NCBI GenBank assembly: GCA_964516815.1
Contig: CAZEXK010000016.1
Span: 1 to 36,136 of the forward strand
Direction of reading: 5' to 3'
DNA length: 36,136 bases
Source of the DNA: CAIJNA01 sp964516815
GTDB lineage: Bacteria > Campylobacterota > Campylobacteria > Campylobacterales > Arcobacteraceae
This document shows positions 32,032 through 36,136 of this stretch, in pieces; positions within the stretch are counted from its first letter, which is position 1; each line of letters begins with the position of its first letter. The notes beneath the pieces were generated by a model. That model was not told the origin of the DNA and ran no database searches. It worked only from the letters and a program-made list of their open reading frames with translations. A program made the position numbers and the translations under genes.

Positions 32032-33633
32032 ATGAGTCCTAAAAATACTAAAATATCAGCCTGTCCACTTGACTGTTTTGATTCTTGTGAAATAGTATAT
32101 GAAAATAACACTTGTAAACCTAGTAAAACAAATAAAATTACAAATGGAAGTTTATGCAAACCTTTTGCTTACATGATAAAAGAAAAAAATCTTCAAGCCC
32201 ATGATTTAGAACATAGACTAAAAGAAGTAGTAAAAACTTTAAAACAAAAAAATAAATCTATATTACATTATAAAGGTACAGGAAATATTTCAGCATTACA
32301 AAATATACCAAAAATATTTTTTGAAAAAATAAAAGCTACTATAGCAGTAGGCAATATTTGTGAGGGAGCAGGAGAAGCTGGTATTGAACTTGGACGTGAA
32401 TTTAATGTAAACCCACCAATAAATAGCTTACTTGAGAGTGAAATTATAGTTGTATGGGGAAGAAATTTAAGTGTAACATCTAAGCATATTTATAAGCTAA
32501 TAAAAGATAAAACATTTATAACCATAGATCCATATGAAACTGAAATAGCAAAAAACTCTGTAGAATATTTTGCTATACCACCAAAAGGTGATTATCAGTT
32601 AATCAAACAACTAAATAAATGTTATTTAAATGAAGACCTAGATGAAGATATGTTGATTAAATTAAATACTTCAAAAGAACAAATACAAAGAACCATAGCA
32701 CTTTTAAAAAATAAAAAAGTTTCATTTATGATGGGATTGGGAGCGCAAAAATATCAGCAAGGCGCACAAGTTATACATTACTTAGAAACATTTGCCAAAA
32801 ACTTTGGAGTATTTAAAGAAAAAAATGAAGGTATGTGGTATTTAGGTGATGGTAAATACCAGTACGATGATAAAATAGCAGTAAAAGTTACAAATAGCAC
32901 TTCTTATCCAGATGTTGATTTTGGTAAATACGATATAGTATATATTCAAGGAGCCAATCCAGCAATAAGTGCGCCAAATACGACAAGAGTTGTAGAGGGA
33001 TTAAAAAAAGCATTTGTTATTTATATGGGAACTACTTTAAATGAAACAGCACAATATGCCAATATTATAATTCCTGCAAAAACATTTTTGCAAAAAAAAG
33101 ATGTTAAAACTTCTTATGGACATGATGAGGTAGTTTTTACAGATATTTGTGAGCAAACTAATGAAGCTATTAGTGAATATGATTTTACAAAATATTTATT
33201 TGACGCATTTAAATTAGATGGTCTGTTAAGTCAAGACGAATATTGCAATGCTTTTTTAAATAAAGTAAGAGAAAAACCAAATGTCAATTTTGTAGAACAC
33301 AAAATTGATGATATCGCATTGTTAGATAAAAAAGACGATGAATTTTATCTTATAAGTTCAAAACATGAAAAGTCAATAAATTCACAGTTTAAGTATGATA
33401 ATTTTGCATATGTAAATCCAGAATTAAATTACAATGATCTGGATGAAATATCAATATCTTCAATATATGCAAAAGTGAAAGTAAGAGTAAAAAATGACAA
33501 AAATATTAGAAAAGATTGTATATTGTTATATGCAGGAAATAAATTAGCAAATTATTTAACTCCACACCATCCAAGTGATATGGGATGTAATGCCATTTTC
33601 CAAGATGTTCTTGTTAAAATTTCTTTAGAATAA
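32032..33633 (+). CDS. Short molybdopterin oxidoreductase (DMSO reductase family)
   Basis: 533 residues against about 650-800 for the family. N-terminal cysteines C11, C15 and C19 (ACPLDCFDSC) and C42 (GSLCKPF) fit the [4Fe-4S] site. After it, the residues that normally link the cluster to the first Mo-pterin domain are shortened. SILHYKGTGNIS, EAGIELG, DPYETEIAKNSVEYFAIPPK (MGD binding), IQGANPAISAPNT, YMGTTLNETAQYANIIIPA and the C-terminal HPSDMGCNAIFQDV are all present. No signal peptide, so cytoplasmic. No partner subunits lie nearby. Substrate unknown. Its stop overlaps the convergent gene by nine bases. Confidence 0.8.
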   Translation: MSPKNTKISACPLDCFDSCEIVYENNTCKPSKTNKITNGSLCKPFAYMIKEKNLQAHDLEHRLKEVVKTLKQKNKSILHYKGTGNISALQNIPKIFFEKIKATIAVGNICEGAGEAGIELGREFNVNPPINSLLESEIIVVWGRNLSVTSKHIYKLIKDKTFITIDPYETEIAKNSVEYFAIPPKGDYQLIKQLNKCYLNEDLDEDMLIKLNTSKEQIQRTIALLKNKKVSFMMGLGAQKYQQGAQVIHYLETFAKNFGVFKEKNEGMWYLGDGKYQYDDKIAVKVTNSTSYPDVDFGKYDIVYIQGANPAISAPNTTRVVEGLKKAFVIYMGTTLNETAQYANIIIPAKTFLQKKDVKTSYGHDEVVFTDICEQTNEAISEYDFTKYLFDAFKLDGLLSQDEYCNAFLNKVREKPNVNFVEHKIDDIALLDKKDDEFYLISSKHEKSINSQFKYDNFAYVNPELNYNDLDEISISSIYAKVKVRVKNDKNIRKDCILLYAGNKLANYLTPHHPSDMGCNAIFQDVLVKISLE

Positions 33634-34443
33634 ATTATCAATAGTAATATCTATAAATTCTTTGCCTTTGTAATTTGGAAATTTTTTAAGTAAAAAATCT
33701 TTAACTTCTTTTTTTTTAGTACCTAAACTCATTACAATTTGTAATTGTTCAAGATATTTAATATTTTTTCTAAATATATTAGAACTAGCACTTTTGCCAT
33801 GACCTGACAAAATAGTGTGATAATTTTTTGATTCATTTTTGACAAAGCTTTCTAAAGTTTTTATCCAGTTTTTATTTTTATTATTAGCTATTAGATGAGT
33901 TTTATTGTATAACAAATTTTGAGCTATTAAAACTCCATGTTCTGGTATTTTGATTACTATACTATCATTTTTTTTGTATTTGCTGTATTGTTCAATAACA
34001 ACAGATAAGCCATCCCAATTTTGCTTACCTAAAGTAAGATGTTTAATTTTATTTTTTTTATTAGATATATCTTTTAAAATATTTTTACTTGTCATAATAT
34101 TTGAGTTTTTAAAAATTTCATAATTAGAACAATGAGTAAGATATAAATTAGATAAGATTATATGTTTTATTGGTTTATTTAAGCTCATTACGTACTTTTT
34201 TAATAAACTTGCATTTATACTGTTTGCTTGTGTATCTATTACGATTAGTTGATTTTTTGTTTCTATTATATGTGAATTTGATAGTCCATAAAATGTATGT
34301 ATTTTATTGTCGTATATTTGTATAATAGAGACATGCTTATTATTACTTTTAATAGCTTTTACTGGTATTATTTCAGATTTAGTATAAGCATTTGGACTTA
34401 CTATTATAAATATTATAGACAATAAAAGTAATTTTATATTCAT
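33625..34443 (-). CDS. Degenerate metallo-beta-lactamase-fold protein, secreted
   Basis: 272 residues from the ATG at 34443 (AAGGAAAGTT before it); an ATG seven codons earlier lacks a ribosome binding site. Signal peptide MNIKLLLLSIIFIIVSPNAY. The fold is recognisable: THFYGLSNSHIIETKNQLIV-like strands, VIDTQAN, then HIILSNLYLTHCSN at the zinc-motif position, LIAQNLLY and LSGHGKS. The metal motif H-x-H-x-D-H is here N-x-Y-x-T-H, so at least three ligands are lost and the usual hydrolase activity is unlikely. Relatives are SoxH/quinoprotein-linked MBL proteins. It converges on the molybdoenzyme gene and overlaps its end. Confidence 0.65.
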   Translation of the reverse strand: MNIKLLLLSIIFIIVSPNAYTKSEIIPVKAIKSNNKHVSIIQIYDNKIHTFYGLSNSHIIETKNQLIVIDTQANSINASLLKKYVMSLNKPIKHIILSNLYLTHCSNYEIFKNSNIMTSKNILKDISNKKNKIKHLTLGKQNWDGLSVVIEQYSKYKKNDSIVIKIPEHGVLIAQNLLYNKTHLIANNKNKNWIKTLESFVKNESKNYHTILSGHGKSASSNIFRKNIKYLEQLQIVMSLGTKKKEVKDFLLKKFPNYKGKEFIDITIDNLF

Positions 34444-34724
34444 AACTTTCCTTATTTTGTACATCTTTAAAAAATAACATCACTAAACTTAACTTATTGT
34501 TAAGATATAATTAATTATAAAAATATGTAAATGAACTTAAATATTGGAGTGGTAACTTAAATTAGGACACATTTTTTCCAATCCCTAAGCAAGTGTTTGA
34601 ATAAATTAACCAAGACATATTTGATATTTTTAAGAGCTAGTTGTTTTAAATCAAACAAAATAAGTAAGTAATATATAACAGCCTTTTAGCTACAATGTCA
34701 AAATAAAAACACTAGGATGAGTAA
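34444..34724. other. Intergenic region with possible insertion-sequence remnant
   Basis: 281 bases between the MBL-like gene and purB. Minus-strand codons from about 34680 to 34557 stay open and read FDLKQLALKNIKYVLVNLFK, then HLLRDWKKCVLI and a stop, followed by a TGTCCTAATTTAAGTTACCA tract. This resembles the C-terminus of a transposase next to an element end, but it is short and the family is not recognised. The rest is AT-rich. Confidence 0.25.
34691..34696 (+). promoter_or_regulatory. Promoter -10 of purB
   Basis: TACAAT in the context TTTTAGCTACAATG, 28 bases before the ATG at 34725. Its TTTTAGC lead is the same as the element at 10098 before the TlpA-like gene. Confidence 0.5.
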
Positions 34725-36053
34725 ATGATAGAAAGATACGCAAGAGAAGAAATGAGTTCTAATTGGACTATGACAGCTAAGTATCAAGCATGGCTTGATG
34801 TAGAGATTGCAGCTGTTGAAGCATGGGCAAAATTAGGAAAAATTCCACAAAATGATGCAGATAAAATATCAAAAAATGCAGGTTTTTCTATAGAAAGAAT
34901 TGATGAAATAGAAGCAGTTACAAGACATGATTTAATTGCTTTTACTACAAGTGTATCTGAAACTTTAGGCGATGAATCAAGATGGTTTCATTATGGTATG
35001 ACATCTTCTGATACAGTAGATACAGCTGTTGCTCTTCAAATGACAAGATCAATTGATATTATTATTTCAGATGTAAAAATGATAATGGAATCAATTAAAA
35101 TAAGAGCCAATGAACATAAAATGACTCTTATGGTAGGAAGAAGTCATGGTATCCATGGTGAACCTATAACTTTTGGTTTGGTACTAGCAGTTTGGTATGA
35201 TGAAATGAAAAGACATCTTATAAACTTAGAACAAACAAGAGAAGTAATTGCAGTTGGTCAAATATCAGGAGCTATGGGTAATTTTGCTCATGCACCTTTA
35301 GAATTAGAAGAAATCGCTTGTAAAAAGCTAGGCTTAGAACCTGCACCTGCATCAAACCAAGTTATTCAAAGAGATAGATATGCAAGATTAGCTACAACTT
35401 TGGGTTTACTTGCAAGTACTATTGAAAAATTTGCAGTTCAAGTTAGACATTGGCAAAGAACTGAAGTTTATGAATGTGAAGAGTATTTTGCAAAAGGACA
35501 AAAAGGATCTTCAGCTATGCCACATAAAAGAAATCCAATTTTAACAGAAAATATTACAGGACTAGCTAGAATGGTAAGAGCTTATGTTACTCCTGCTATG
35601 GAAAATGTGGCATTATGGCATGAAAGAGATATATCACATTCTTCTACTGAAAGATTTTGGTTACCAGATTCATTTATAACTTCTGATTTTATGTTACATA
35701 GAATGAACAATGTAATAGCTAACCTAACAGTAATGCCAAAAAATATGATGAAAAACTTAAATCTTACAGGTGGTTTGGTATTTTCTCAAAGAGTATTATT
35801 AGAATTACCACTTCAAGGTGTAAGTAGAGAAGATGCTTATAAAATAGTGCAAAGAAATGCAATGAAAGTTTGGGATGAAATTCAAAATGGAAATAAAACT
35901 ACAAATGAAAATGGTGATTCATTATATTTAGTACATTTACTGAATGATAAAGAATTACGAGAGTCTTTGAGCGAAGAACAAATTAAAGAATGTTTCAACT
36001 TCGATTATTATACAAAAAATGTAGATAATATTTTTAAAAGAGTTTTTAAGTAA
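34725..36053 (+). CDS. purB: Adenylosuccinate lyase
   Basis: 442 residues, the usual length. The fumarase/aspartase superfamily signature is GSSAMPHKRNPI. Substrate-binding blocks are VTRHDLIAF, MTSSDTVDTA and GRSHGIHGEPITFG. It acts twice in purine metabolism: SAICAR to AICAR and adenylosuccinate to AMP, releasing fumarate each time. The ATG at 34725 has an AGGATGAG before it. It is alone on the plus strand here; the next gene, just beyond the right edge, may begin at about 36124. Confidence 0.96.
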   Translation: MIERYAREEMSSNWTMTAKYQAWLDVEIAAVEAWAKLGKIPQNDADKISKNAGFSIERIDEIEAVTRHDLIAFTTSVSETLGDESRWFHYGMTSSDTVDTAVALQMTRSIDIIISDVKMIMESIKIRANEHKMTLMVGRSHGIHGEPITFGLVLAVWYDEMKRHLINLEQTREVIAVGQISGAMGNFAHAPLELEEIACKKLGLEPAPASNQVIQRDRYARLATTLGLLASTIEKFAVQVRHWQRTEVYECEEYFAKGQKGSSAMPHKRNPILTENITGLARMVRAYVTPAMENVALWHERDISHSSTERFWLPDSFITSDFMLHRMNNVIANLTVMPKNMMKNLNLTGGLVFSQRVLLELPLQGVSREDAYKIVQRNAMKVWDEIQNGNKTTNENGDSLYLVHLLNDKELRESLSEEQIKECFNFDYYTKNVDNIFKRVFK

Positions 36054-36110
36054 TTATAAAATATAGATTATTTTGCAAAATAACTAATAAAATATCAATA
36101 TAAGATAAAA

Positions 36111-36136
36111 AAAGGAACAAATAATATCTAATAGAA
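36111..36136 (+). other. Ribosome binding site and possible start of the next gene (partial)
   Basis: AAAGGA at 36111-36116, then, after seven bases, ATA TCT AAT AGA at 36124. No ATG is visible before the end. If the next gene starts here it would use ATA, like the potassium channel, but too little is seen to decide. Confidence 0.2.

Noticed and set aside
31971..32159. Minus-strand open frame of 62 codons that looks like a membrane protein
   Set aside because: It is antisense to the molybdopterin oxidoreductase start and promoter, has no ribosome binding site, and its hydrophobicity arises from complementing Lys/Asn-rich codons.
36068..36083. Perfect 16-bp palindrome TTATTTTGCAAAATAA after purB
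   Set aside because: Too A/T-rich and without a loop to form a stable hairpin; expected at some rate in such sequence, so not called a terminator.

Overview
The window is a very AT-rich, densely packed bacterial chromosome segment. Its gene set points to Campylobacterota, probably an Arcobacter-like lineage: RNase J with a long N-terminal extension next to ksgA, a UPF0323 lipoprotein beside a glutathionylspermidine-synthase-like gene, kdsD, rluB, hemJ and purB. This placement is inferred from gene content, not from a database search. The sequence is a draft scaffold: it contains one run of exactly 100 N (11164-11263) flanked by a duplicated 55-base sequence.

Layout. (1) 1-4530: the tail of a membrane protein, then two tandem minus-strand genes that fuse a PTS EIIC-like membrane domain to a c-di-GMP EAL phosphodiesterase. 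Their last two thirds are identical at 1200 of 1201 bases while their first thirds have diverged. A frameshifted fragment of a cation-diffusion-facilitator gene follows. (2) 4526-10034, minus strand: kdsD, rluB, DUF502, rarA, hemJ and a PIN-PhoH ATPase, packed as one operon. (3) 10162-11620: a TlpA-like thioredoxin, a Met-rich small secreted protein, and an FMN-reductase-family gene broken by the assembly gap. (4) 11655-17134, minus strand: rlmB, a secreted protein, alaC, ksgA and rnj. (5) 17257-25763, plus strand: a voltage-gated-type potassium channel, then hisF, a methyltransferase, a secreted protein, a nucleoside phosphorylase homologue, rlmN, a 31-residue membrane protein, gltX, an ArsC-family protein, a UPF0323 lipoprotein, a small acidic secreted protein and a YgiC-like ligase. 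(6) 25765-31831, minus strand: purN, TRIC channel and an RluA-family synthase; an outer-membrane-type protein; and an operon of a Phd/YefM-like protein with a fumarate reductase/succinate dehydrogenase flavoprotein and iron-sulfur subunit. (7) 32032-36053: a short molybdopterin oxidoreductase, a degenerate metallo-beta-lactamase-fold protein, and purB.

Most genes are housekeeping functions for translation (ksgA, rlmB, rlmN, rluA-family, rluB, gltX, rnj), purine and histidine synthesis (purN, purB, hisF), Kdo synthesis (kdsD) and haem synthesis (hemJ). The points most worth a second look are: two copies of one 20-mer in inverted orientation that resemble parS; two genes (the potassium channel and rlmN) whose only sensible starts are ATA and ATT; the gene-converted EIIC-EAL pair; and an anchorless Sdh/Frd pair that has lost the flavinylation histidine and gained a cysteine at the third iron-sulfur cluster.
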